The notes beneath the pieces were generated by a model that made no database searches, was not told the DNA's origin, and was given only the letters and a program-made list of their open reading frames with translations. From Microbacterium sp. Marseille-Q6965 (lineage in GTDB: Bacteria; Actinomycetota; Actinomycetes; Actinomycetales; Microbacteriaceae), in NCBI RefSeq assembly GCF_946151065.1, contig NZ_CAMGZA010000001.1:124001-188000 (forward strand): 64,000 nucleotides of DNA, in the 5' to 3' direction. Below are positions 34,771 through 42,565 of this stretch, in pieces. Positions within the stretch are counted from its first letter, which is position 1, and the number at the start of each line of letters is the position of its first letter. Position numbers and translations under genes: made by a program.

Positions 34771-35600
34771 CGGCTGCTCTGCCGGAACTGGTCGACTACT
34801 TCGCCGCGGAACTTCTCGAAAGCACGGGCGCCGCACATGCCACTCCGGCCCCGGACGCCGCGGGCGAGCAGCGGCGGATGCTCGCGGCGCTGCTCACAAT
34901 TCGAAGGCCGAGGCCGATTCCCGCACACATCCTCGAGGGTGTTGAAGCGCTCCTGGCTCACGAGCGTGAGAACCGCCAGCTCATTCTGGCGGCTGATCTC
35001 CCCACCCTCGTCGACGACGGGGTGGAGCTGCCCGGCTTCCCAGCTGACCGGGTGGGCTTCTGGCGAGGCGACCTGACCACCCTGCAAGCGGACGCGATCG
35101 TCAACGCCGCGAACTCTCAAATGCTGGGGTGTTTCACGCCGGGCCACGCCTGCATCGACAACGCCATCCACGCAGCCGCCGGGCCTCGACTGCGACTCGA
35201 ATGCCACGAGCACATGCGAGCGCAAGGCCATCTGGAACCGACAGGGACGGCCGTGGTGACCGGTGGCTATCAGCTGCCGGCCTCCTACGTCATCCACACC
35301 GTAGGTCCCATTGTGACCGGGGCGCTCAATGAGGGTCACCGCGCCGCTCTCGCTTCGAGCTACCGCAGCATCCTCTCCGCCGCCGAACAGCACCCCGCTA
35401 TCGCGAGCGTGGGGCTTTGCAGCGTCTCCACTGGCGTGTTCGGCTTCCCCAAGGCGCCGGCCGCCCAGATCTGCCTCGAGGCCATCACGGAGCACTTTGG
35501 GTCCCACCCGGACAGCACGCTGAGGGTGATCGTCAGCCTCTTCGCCGACGTGGACGAGGCCGCATACCGCGGCGCCCTGGAAGGTGTGGTCGCCCGATGA
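34767..35600 (+). CDS. Zinc-containing macrodomain protein, ADP-ribosylhydrolase
   Basis: A 277-residue protein. An N-terminal helical region (1-95) precedes a macrodomain with ADP-ribose loop QADAIVNAANSQMLGCF and second loop SVSTGVFGFPK. The zinc-macro signature is complete: Cys122, His127 and Cys129 in GCFTPGHACIDNAIH. Proteins of this class remove ADP-ribose put on by the SirTM sirtuin encoded beside them (shown in Staphylococcus and Streptococcus). ATG overlaps the HxlR stop and its own TGA overlaps the SirTM ATG, so the genes are tightly coupled. Confidence 0.92.
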   Translation: MTAALPELVDYFAAELLESTGAAHATPAPDAAGEQRRMLAALLTIRRPRPIPAHILEGVEALLAHERENRQLILAADLPTLVDDGVELPGFPADRVGFWRGDLTTLQADAIVNAANSQMLGCFTPGHACIDNAIHAAAGPRLRLECHEHMRAQGHLEPTGTAVVTGGYQLPASYVIHTVGPIVTGALNEGHRAALASSYRSILSAAEQHPAIASVGLCSVSTGVFGFPKAPAAQICLEAITEHFGSHPDSTLRVIVSLFADVDEAAYRGALEGVVAR

Positions 35601-36490
35601 GCCGCCATCATCACTCGTTCCCGCAGCTGGTCGCCGGTGACGGTTCCCTGGGTGACGCCCTGTCATGGATCCGCGACGCGGATCGTGTCCTCATCGGCGC
35701 CGGCGCGGGTCTTTCTGCGGCTGCCGGGTATGACTACACCGACAAGGCGCGGTTTCGTGAGCTCTTTCCGGCGCTCAGTGCCGCCGGGTTCAGCGCGCGA
35801 TACGAACTCATCGGCCACCCGTTGCCGCCCCGATACAACTGGGGCTACTGGGCCGTGCACGTCGACGATATTCGACTCGGAGACGAGCCCAACCCGCTCT
35901 ACCAGGCCCTGCGGAACGTCGTCGGCGACCGCGAGCACTTCGTCATGTCATCGAACGTCGACGCCTTCTTCACCCGCAACGGCTTCGACCATGACCGCGT
36001 CTACACGCCGCAAGGCGACTACGCGCTCTACCAGTGCCTCACCCCGTGCACTCGGCAGGTGTGGGACGCCCGCCCGATCATCGCCCACGCGCTCAAGGAC
36101 TACGACCCCGCAACCGGTCAAACCTCCGAGGCGGCAATCCCCAGTTGCCCCAACTGCGGCGGCGACGTGTTCCTCAACGTCTACGCCGGCGCCTGGTACA
36201 TCAACGACCACTTCACCCCTCAGCTCGACGGCCTGAACGCGTGGCTCGGTCAGACCCGTGAGCGCGGCGAAAGCCTCGCGATCCTCGAGATCGGCAGCGG
36301 CTTCAACACCCCTGGCGTCATCAGGTGGCCGATGGAGCGTCTTGCCGCCCACATTCCTGGGGCAAAGCTCATCCGCATCAATCGCGACCACGCCGGCGTC
36401 CCCGCGTCCCTGGCAAGCCAGAGCGCCAGCATCGACGGCGACGCCGCGGACCTCATCCACCAGCTCGCAACCACCAACAGGAACATCTGA
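35597..36490 (+). CDS. Class M sirtuin (SirTM), predicted protein ADP-ribosyltransferase
   Basis: A 297-residue sirtuin. The NAD-binding loop is LIGAGAGLSAAAGYDY (33-47), then SSNVDAFFTRNGF with Asn120. Where deacetylating sirtuins have a catalytic His, this has Gln139 in TPQGDYALYQC, the mark of class M enzymes that ADP-ribosylate proteins instead of deacetylating. Structural zinc cysteines are 147, 151, 184 and 187. In known operons the target is the lipoyl carrier GcvH-L, modified after lipoylation by LplA2. Neither gene is present here, so the substrate may differ or lie elsewhere. Confidence 0.92.
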   Translation: MSRHHHSFPQLVAGDGSLGDALSWIRDADRVLIGAGAGLSAAAGYDYTDKARFRELFPALSAAGFSARYELIGHPLPPRYNWGYWAVHVDDIRLGDEPNPLYQALRNVVGDREHFVMSSNVDAFFTRNGFDHDRVYTPQGDYALYQCLTPCTRQVWDARPIIAHALKDYDPATGQTSEAAIPSCPNCGGDVFLNVYAGAWYINDHFTPQLDGLNAWLGQTRERGESLAILEIGSGFNTPGVIRWPMERLAAHIPGAKLIRINRDHAGVPASLASQSASIDGDAADLIHQLATTNRNI

Positions 36491-37338
36491 TGAACACCGC
36501 CCCTATTGCCGTCACTGGCGCCACCGGCGTCCTCGGCGGCTTCGTCGCGCAGCAGCTCGCAAACCGCCACCTTCCGCAGCGCCTCCTCGTGCGTACCCCT
36601 GCGAAAGCGCCGATCCTGCCCGGCGCCACCGTGTACCCGTTCAGCTACGCCGATCAGCACGCCTCCCGGAACGCCCTTGAGGGCGTCGATACCCTCTTCA
36701 TGGTCTCTGCTTCTGAGAGCGCCGAGCGAGTCAACCAGCACCGAGCATTTATCGACGCGGCTGCCGCCGCAGGCGTCCGTCACGTCATCTACACGTCCTT
36801 CATCGGCGCCGCTCCTGACGCAACCTTCACCCTCGCCCGCGACCACTACGCCACCGAGGAACACATCAAGTCCTCGGGAATGACCTGGACGTTCCTCAGG
36901 AACTCCTTCTACATCGACTTCATGGAAGCCCTGATCGGCGACGACGGCATCATCCGTGGCCCGGCCGGTGATGGGCGCTGCGCCCTCGTCGCCCGGTACG
37001 ACGTCGCACGCGCGGCCGCCGCGATTCTCGCCAGCCCGACCGAGCACGCTTACAGAACCTACGAGATCACCGGGCGTGAGGCGCTCACGCTTGCCGAGGT
37101 CGCGCACGTCATCAGCGAAGCCCGCGGGAGAAAGGTGACCTTTTACGACGAGACGATCGAGGAGGCATACGCATCCCGCGCCGGTTACGGTGCGCCCAGC
37201 TGGCAGGTCGACGCCTGGGTGAGCACCTACACGGCCATCGCGAGCGGCGTCATGGCCCCCGTCAGCGACGCGATCAAAACGATCACCGGAACCCCTCCCC
37301 GCACCCTCGCCGAGCACCTCGCCGAAAAGTACTCATGA
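36490..37338 (+). CDS. NmrA/QOR2-like NAD(P)H:quinone oxidoreductase (atypical SDR)
   Basis: A 282-residue atypical SDR: dinucleotide motif TGATGVLGGFVAQQL, LLVRTPAKAP (Arg after beta2, pointing to NADPH), YTSFIGAAP and TWTFLRNSFYIDF, as in quinone oxidoreductase 2. It lacks the usual YxxxK pair, as that group does. The ATG shares one base with the SirTM stop. A quinone reductase downstream of an HxlR gene is typical of quinone-stress operons; coupling to macrodomain and SirTM is the unusual part. Confidence 0.88.
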   Translation: MNTAPIAVTGATGVLGGFVAQQLANRHLPQRLLVRTPAKAPILPGATVYPFSYADQHASRNALEGVDTLFMVSASESAERVNQHRAFIDAAAAAGVRHVIYTSFIGAAPDATFTLARDHYATEEHIKSSGMTWTFLRNSFYIDFMEALIGDDGIIRGPAGDGRCALVARYDVARAAAAILASPTEHAYRTYEITGREALTLAEVAHVISEARGRKVTFYDETIEEAYASRAGYGAPSWQVDAWVSTYTAIASGVMAPVSDAIKTITGTPPRTLAEHLAEKYS

Positions 37339-37458
37339 ATCTTGAGCAAAGCCACGCCGTATTCCTCGCGATACAGGCCCGCGAGGACAAGGATCAGCGC
37401 CCGGATCAAACGGCTCTCGCCTCCGGTCTAGGTCAGCCTGACATCCGCGGCACCAGCG

Positions 37459-37626
37459 ATGGGACGCGATTCCCAACCGCGAGCGATCGATAATGAGTTG
37501 GATCCGGGACGATACCCGACGGAGTGGGTAATCCACGCGCAGATCGCACTGGCCGGCGCAACTCCGTCTCCGCTCGCCGCGATCGCGCTCGAACGTGACT
37601 GGGTGCCGCGCGTCCCACAACTGTGA
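37459..37626 (+). CDS. Short hypothetical frame or gene remnant
   Basis: A 55-residue frame whose composition looks protein-like after residue 12 (NELDPGRYPTEWVIHAQIAL, then a tail ending RDWVPRVPQL). There is no clear ribosome site, and an in-frame stop closes it upstream. It could be the C-terminal relic of a larger gene. Confidence 0.3.
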   Translation: MGRDSQPRAIDNELDPGRYPTEWVIHAQIALAGATPSPLAAIALERDWVPRVPQL

Positions 37627-38078
37627 GGCTAGACACGCAGGGATCAGAGCGGATGCGCCTAAACAGTGCTTCCGGCACGCCTGATCACGCCAGCTCAGTT
37701 CAATCTAGGAGGGCCGTCCCATTCTGGAATGAGTTGCAGCGATCGTCGTGACGTTCAACTGCCGCGTAGATCTACGGATGTTGCTCGACGAAGCACTCAG
37801 ACAGGATCGCGGCTTGCCTGCGCACCACCGAGACGTTCGTCTCCAAGCCGGGGCCATCGGCCTGGGTGGCAACGGGGCGCGACCCGTCTGGGAGATTGGG
37901 TGAAGGACAGCGAGGATCGCCGTGACGTCCTGAACGAAGATCGATGCTAGCTCGTCTGGCGTCCACTTACCGTCCACATTCGCCATCGCGTCCTGTTAGC
38001 GACACGTAGAAACTGGTGCTGTACCGGGGCTTTCCCTTACGATCACTAGGGACAAGGGCCGACGCTCGGTGCGTGCAG
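37627..38078. other. Gene-free right end of the tRNA-Met island
   Basis: No gene with a credible start is seen. Bases 37755-37866 resemble 15075-15200 at the right end of the tRNA-Asn element, including a shortened copy of the T-arm stretch of tRNA-Asn (TCCAAGCCGGGG). This suggests a related element end or an old decayed attachment site inside the island. Confidence 0.5.
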
Positions 38079-38118
38079 AACTCGACGATCCGCGGGTTCG
38101 AGTCCCGCCCGCCCCACC
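38079..38118 (+). repeat. attR of the tRNA-Met island
   Basis: Perfect 40-base copy of 26684-26723. Only the 3' half of the tRNA is present, so it is not a functional tRNA. It sets the right border of the 11.4-kb island. Confidence 0.93.
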
Positions 38119-38198
38119 GACTCGAGGGCCGCCCCGCTGCAGTCCGGACGCTTCTCAAAAGCGCGCGGAGAAACGACCCGCGGAACGGTCGGCGCGGG

Positions 38199-39092
38199 TC
38201 AGACCGCCGTGCCCGCGCGCTCGTCCGCGAGCCGATCGCGTACCAGGCGGGCGATGTGAGCGAGCATGCGCTCCGTGTCGGGTTCCCTGCCCGTGATGAG
38301 GCGGAAGGCATCGGCGGCTTGGATGGCGGTCATGTCGGCACCTCCCACGATGCGGGCGCCGCGTTCCTCCGCTCCCTGCAGCAGTTCGGTGCGTGCGGGG
38401 AAGTACACGATGTCTGCGACCCAGTGTGATGCGCGGACGGCGTCGAGAGGGACCGGCGTGCCGGGGTGGCCGACCATACCGACGAATGTCGCGTTGATCA
38501 GTCCGTCGGCCCCCGCGAGGGCTTGGGCGGCGCCATCCAAGCCGGCCCCGACGACCTCGACCTCTCGTCCGACGAGGGAGGCGGCGAGGCGTTCCGCGCG
38601 GGCCGCGTCCAGGTCACGGATCTCGAGGCGCGAGACGCCCATCGCGAGCAGGGCGTGCGCCACCGCCGAGCCGGCACCGCCCGCGCCCAGCTGGAGCACG
38701 CGGTGTCCGCGGACATCCCCGACGCCTCGGCTGATCATCCCGGCGAACCCCGACACGTCGGTGTTGTGTCCGACCGTGCGCCCGTCCGGCTCGAACACCA
38801 CGGTGTTCACCGCGCCGATCGCCGCGGCCTGATCGGAGAGCGCATCCATGAGCGGCACGACCCGCTGTTTCAGCGGATGCGTGATGTTGAGCCCCGCGTA
38901 TCCGAGGTCGCGCGCCGCCGCGATCAACCGTGCCGGGTCCTTCTGCCGGAGCACATCGACGTCGAACAGCTCGTAACGCAGCGAGAATCCCTGCTCCCGC
39001 GCCTCGGCCTCGTGGAGCAGGGGCGAGAGCGACCGCTGGATGCCCGCTCCGATCAGCCCGACGCGTAGGGGGGTGGGACGCTCTGTCGTCAC
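38199..39092 (-). CDS. NAD-type shikimate/quinate dehydrogenase
   Basis: A 297-residue AroE-fold enzyme. The substrate region has GAGIQRSLSPLLHEAE and the catalytic Lys75 and Asp112 (NITHPLKQRV and GHNTDVSGF). The nucleotide loop is LGAGGAGSAVAHAL, followed by EIRDLD. An acidic residue there, instead of the Arg/Thr of biosynthetic AroE, indicates NAD and a catabolic role as in Corynebacterium QsuD. It is divergently arranged with, and close to, other shikimate/quinate genes, supporting use in degradation. Confidence 0.88.
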   Translation of the reverse strand: MTTERPTPLRVGLIGAGIQRSLSPLLHEAEAREQGFSLRYELFDVDVLRQKDPARLIAAARDLGYAGLNITHPLKQRVVPLMDALSDQAAAIGAVNTVVFEPDGRTVGHNTDVSGFAGMISRGVGDVRGHRVLQLGAGGAGSAVAHALLAMGVSRLEIRDLDAARAERLAASLVGREVEVVGAGLDGAAQALAGADGLINATFVGMVGHPGTPVPLDAVRASHWVADIVYFPARTELLQGAEERGARIVGGADMTAIQAADAFRLITGREPDTERMLAHIARLVRDRLADERAGTAV

Positions 39093-39140
39093 GGTGGATC
39101 CTCTCGTTTGGGAGACGGCGCCGCGTGGCGCCGCTGTCGG

Positions 39141-39896
39141 TCAGGGGCGCGGCAGGAGGGCGCCGAGCCGGGCCGCCGCGTCGCGAAGCGCCGGGGCGTG
39201 CCTCTGCAGTCCCGCAAGGTCGACGCGGAACAGCGGCGCGGCGATCGCGAGCGCGAGGGTCGGCGACGTGCCGTGCGGGACGACCGCAGCGATCGCGCTC
39301 ATGCCCGCGTCATGCTCCTCGCTCTGCCCCGCCCAGCCTTGGCGGCCGAATCGTTCGAGCTGGGCGAGAAGCTCGTTCTCGCTGGTCACAGTCGCGGCGG
39401 TCCGGGCCGAGAGGCGCAATCGCGCGACGGTGTCGCGCCGTTCGCGCTCGGGCAGGGCGGCGAGCAGCATCTTGCCCGCGGCGCTCGAGTGCAGCGGTCC
39501 GCGGTCGCCGGGGTCGGTGGTCGTGCGGAACTGGGGGCCGTCGATCTTGTGAACGGTGACGGTCTCATCCCCGTCGCGGGCAAGCAGGAGCACGCTCTCG
39601 CCCGTCTGGCGGCTCAACTCGCGCAACACCGGCAGGGCCGTGCCGTCGAAGCCGCGGGCGTGCGCGACGCGCGTGGCGAGGGCGAACACCGGGATGCCCA
39701 GCCGATATCGCTTGTCGGTGGGGGAGTACTCGACGAAGCCACTCTCGGTCAGGGCATGCAGGAGCCGGTAGGTCGTCGAGAACGGGTGCCCGAGCCGGGC
39801 GACGACCTCGGCGGCCGTGGCGCCCTCGGGGAACTCGCCGAGCAGTCGCAGGGCCTCGAGCCCTTTCGCGACGGTGCCGCCCGCATTCGTCGACAT
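39141..39896 (-). CDS. IclR-family transcriptional regulator
   Basis: A 251-residue regulator: N-terminal winged HTH (GATAAEVVARLGHPFSTTYR, residues ~26-45) and a C-terminal effector domain with LHSSAAGKMLLAALP and GMSAIAAVVP. IclR proteins often control aromatic-acid catabolism, including shikimate/quinate and protocatechuate genes. It is divergent from the Gfo/Idh gene with a palindrome in the gap, and precedes the dehydrogenase gene on the same strand by 48 bases. Confidence 0.9.
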   Translation of the reverse strand: MSTNAGGTVAKGLEALRLLGEFPEGATAAEVVARLGHPFSTTYRLLHALTESGFVEYSPTDKRYRLGIPVFALATRVAHARGFDGTALPVLRELSRQTGESVLLLARDGDETVTVHKIDGPQFRTTTDPGDRGPLHSSAAGKMLLAALPERERRDTVARLRLSARTAATVTSENELLAQLERFGRQGWAGQSEEHDAGMSAIAAVVPHGTSPTLALAIAAPLFRVDLAGLQRHAPALRDAAARLGALLPRP

Positions 39897-39971
39897 CGCA
39901 CTCCCTCGTTCCGTGCCGCTTGACGTGCTCGCCCTCGACCACGATAGTGTGATCCCACTGTTTAGCAATGA

Positions 39972-39988
39972 TTGCCGCATAATGGCAA
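39972..39988. promoter_or_regulatory. Possible IclR operator
   Basis: Inverted repeat TTGCC-GCATAAT-GGCAA in the AT-richer divergent gap between the IclR and Gfo/Idh genes, just upstream of the AAAGGAG ribosome site of the latter. Confidence 0.4.
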
Positions 39989-40005
39989 CTCAAAGGAGAG
40001 ATGCG

Positions 40006-41076
40006 ATGCCAGCGCACATCGCCGTGATCGGTGCGGGCCTCATCGGCCGCCAGCACATCGCGCGGCTGCTCGCCCACGAGCGCGTCGACAGGGTGACGGT
40101 GATCGACCCCGTTCTCGCGTCGGGGGCAGCGGTTCCGCCCGAGCTCGAGGGAGCGCACCTCGGTGACCCGGAGCGCGTGTACGCCGAAGCCGATGGCGTC
40201 ATCATCGCGACGCCGAACGTCCTGCACACCGACGTGGCGCTGCGCGCGGTGGCCGCGGGCACGCCGGCCCTCGTGGAGAAGCCGCTGGCCGACACCGAGG
40301 AGGAGGCCCTCCGGATCATCGAGGCCGCGGACCGCGCGGGAGTGCCGATCCTCGTCGGCCACCACCGCCGCTACTCGGGGGTGCTGCGCACCGCGCGGCA
40401 GATCGTGGAGTCGGGAGAGCTCGGTCCGCTCGTGGCCGTCACGGGCTCGGCCCTTTTCAGCAAGCCTGCGTCGTACTTCGAAGAGGCACCGTGGCGCCGC
40501 GAGGAGGGCGGCGGGCCGTTGCTGATCAACCTCGTGCACGACGTGGACGCGATGCGCTACCTGGCGGGCGAGGTCGTCCGCGTGCGGTGCGTCGCCTCCT
40601 CGCAGGCGCGCGGATTCGAGGTCGAGGACACCGCGGCGCTCACGCTGGAGTTCGCCTCGGGTGCGCTCGGCACCTTCATCCTCTCGGACGCCGCATCGTC
40701 GTTCCGCTCCTGGGAGCAGACCAGCGGTGAGAATCCCTCGTACGACCGTGCCGAGGACGAGGACTGCTATCACCTCGCGGGTCGCCTCGGCTCGCTCTCC
40801 GTCCCCACGCTGCGCCGATCCCGGGCCGTCGGGGAGGCGTCGTGGTGGCGCCAGGCCGAGCGCGATGTCGTGCCCTTCGCCGCCGTCGACCCCCTGACGG
40901 AGCAGCTGAACCACTTCCTCGACGTTGTCGACGGCGCCGCCGCGCCCCTGGTGACCGCACGCGACGGGCTGCAGTCGCTGCGTCTCGTGCTCGCCGCCCG
41001 CCGTTCCGCCGCCGCCGGCGGCGCTCCCATCACCGTTCCCGCACCGCCGGCGCTCACCGCGTCGACGGCGCCCTGA
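40006..41076 (+). CDS. Gfo/Idh/MocA-family oxidoreductase
   Basis: A 356-residue NAD(P)-dependent dehydrogenase with GAGLIGRQHIARL at the N-terminus. The EKP motif (LVEKPLADT) lies near residue 96, HHRRYSG follows, and the His of LVHDVDAMRYL near residue 180 is probably catalytic. The ATG at 40006 has AAAGGAG 8 bases upstream. Its place between an IclR regulator and a shikimate-type transporter suggests oxidation of quinate, shikimate or a related cyclitol; the exact substrate is not readable. Confidence 0.88.
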   Translation: MPAHIAVIGAGLIGRQHIARLLAHERVDRVTVIDPVLASGAAVPPELEGAHLGDPERVYAEADGVIIATPNVLHTDVALRAVAAGTPALVEKPLADTEEEALRIIEAADRAGVPILVGHHRRYSGVLRTARQIVESGELGPLVAVTGSALFSKPASYFEEAPWRREEGGGPLLINLVHDVDAMRYLAGEVVRVRCVASSQARGFEVEDTAALTLEFASGALGTFILSDAASSFRSWEQTSGENPSYDRAEDEDCYHLAGRLGSLSVPTLRRSRAVGEASWWRQAERDVVPFAAVDPLTEQLNHFLDVVDGAAAPLVTARDGLQSLRLVLAARRSAAAGGAPITVPAPPALTASTAP

Positions 41077-41106
41077 CGTAATCCCGACTGATCAAAGGAG
41101 ATCGAC

Positions 41107-42480
41107 ATGACCCACGCACCACAACCCGAAGCCCCGGCACGGACGCCGCGGCGCGCCGCCATCGCGAGCTGGATCGGATCGGCGCTCGAGTACTACGACT
41201 TCGCCGTGTACGGCACGGCCGCGGCGCTCATCCTGAATCACCTGTTCTTCCCGGAGGATGCACCCACCGCCGTGAGCGTGCTGCTGGCGATGGGCACCGT
41301 CGGCGTGGCATACGCCGTACGGCCGCTCGGCGCGCTGCTGATGGGGCCGCTCGCCGACCGGCTGGGACGCCGCTTCGTCCTCATGCTGACTCTGTTCATG
41401 ATGGGCGGCGCGACCTTCGCCGTCGGGTGCCTGCCGACGTACGAGGAGGTGGGGCTGCTCGCCCCCGTGCTCCTGGTGATCTGCCGAATCCTCCAGGGCC
41501 TGTCGGCGTCCGGTGAGCAGGCCAGCGCGATCTCCATCTCGCTCGAGCACTCGGACGAGAACCGCCGTGCCCTCACGACGAGCTGGACGCTGCACGGCAC
41601 ACAGTTCGGCACGCTGCTCGCCACCATCGTCTTCATCCCGTTCACCGCGTTCCTGCCGGAGCCGGACCTGCAGGGATGGGGCTGGCGCGTCCCCTTCTGG
41701 GTCTCGGCCGTCGTGGTCGTGGTGGCCTACCTCATCCGCCGGAGCCTGGAGGAGCCGCCGCGGTTCGAGGAGGAGGTGCAGCACGGCGAGCGCCGGGTCT
41801 CGCCCCTGACCCAGGTGCTGAGGTTCCACAAGCTCGCGGTGCTGCGGGTCGCCGTCGCGGCGATGGTCAACACGGTGAACATGATCTTCACCGTGTGGTC
41901 GATCACGTTCGCCACCAACGGCCACGGCCTGGACCGGTCGCAGATGCTGTGGATTCCCGTTCTCGCCAACCTCGTCGCGCTGGGTGCCATCCCGGTGGCA
42001 GCACGCATCGCCGACCGGGTCGGGCGGCGCCCGGTGTTCATCGTCGGCGTGGCGGGCCCCGGTCTCCTCATGTACGCGTACCTCTGGGCGATCGCCGAGG
42101 GCGCGTGGCCGCTCATCTTCCTGTTCGGCATCCTGATGTCGGGACTGCTGTACTCCGCCTCGAACGCGATCTGGCCGTCGCTGTACGCCGAGATGTTCCC
42201 CACCCGCGTGCGTGCCACCGGGCTCGCGCTGGGCACCCAGATCGGTTTCGCCGTCTCCGGTGCGCTCGCCCCCGCGACCGCCACGCTCCTCGCAGGGGAG
42301 CAGCTCGACGGCTGGCTCCTGCCCGCGGTGTTCGTCAGCGCGATGTGCCTCGTGTCGATCATCGCCGCGGTCGCCGGCCGGGAGACGGCATTCCTCACCC
42401 TGGAGCAGATCGACGAGGTCCACACGCGTGGCGGGGAGAAGACCGCCGCGGCCAAGGGGCTGCAGGACACGAAGGCGTAA
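41107..42480 (+). CDS. MFS transporter of the metabolite:H+ symporter (MHS) family, shikimate-permease-like
   Basis: A 457-residue transporter with 12 helices. MHS marks are ASWIGSALEYYDFAVYGTAA near the start, GPLADRLGRRFVL between helices 2 and 3, and RILQGLSASGEQ in helix 4. ShiA (shikimate) and PcaT-type carriers belong here. It starts 30 bases after the Gfo/Idh gene with an AAAGGAG site, and the dehydratase gene follows, so uptake of shikimate, quinate or dehydroshikimate is likely. Confidence 0.9.
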   Translation: MTHAPQPEAPARTPRRAAIASWIGSALEYYDFAVYGTAAALILNHLFFPEDAPTAVSVLLAMGTVGVAYAVRPLGALLMGPLADRLGRRFVLMLTLFMMGGATFAVGCLPTYEEVGLLAPVLLVICRILQGLSASGEQASAISISLEHSDENRRALTTSWTLHGTQFGTLLATIVFIPFTAFLPEPDLQGWGWRVPFWVSAVVVVVAYLIRRSLEEPPRFEEEVQHGERRVSPLTQVLRFHKLAVLRVAVAAMVNTVNMIFTVWSITFATNGHGLDRSQMLWIPVLANLVALGAIPVAARIADRVGRRPVFIVGVAGPGLLMYAYLWAIAEGAWPLIFLFGILMSGLLYSASNAIWPSLYAEMFPTRVRATGLALGTQIGFAVSGALAPATATLLAGEQLDGWLLPAVFVSAMCLVSIIAAVAGRETAFLTLEQIDEVHTRGGEKTAAAKGLQDTKA

Positions 42481-42565
42481 GCGGCGCGAGCCGGGCCGGG
42501 TGGCTCGCCACCCGGCCGGGCTCGCCGCTGACCGCGAAGCGGCGAGACGAGAGGAAGGAGCAGTC

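Noticed and set aside
37666-37950. 94-codon plus-strand frame near the island right end
   Set aside because: No ribosome site, Ser/Arg-rich translation, and it crosses the stretch resembling the other island's non-coding end.
38079-38118. Second tRNA-Met gene
   Set aside because: Only the 3' half is present; no acceptor 5' strand or D arm. It is the attR copy.
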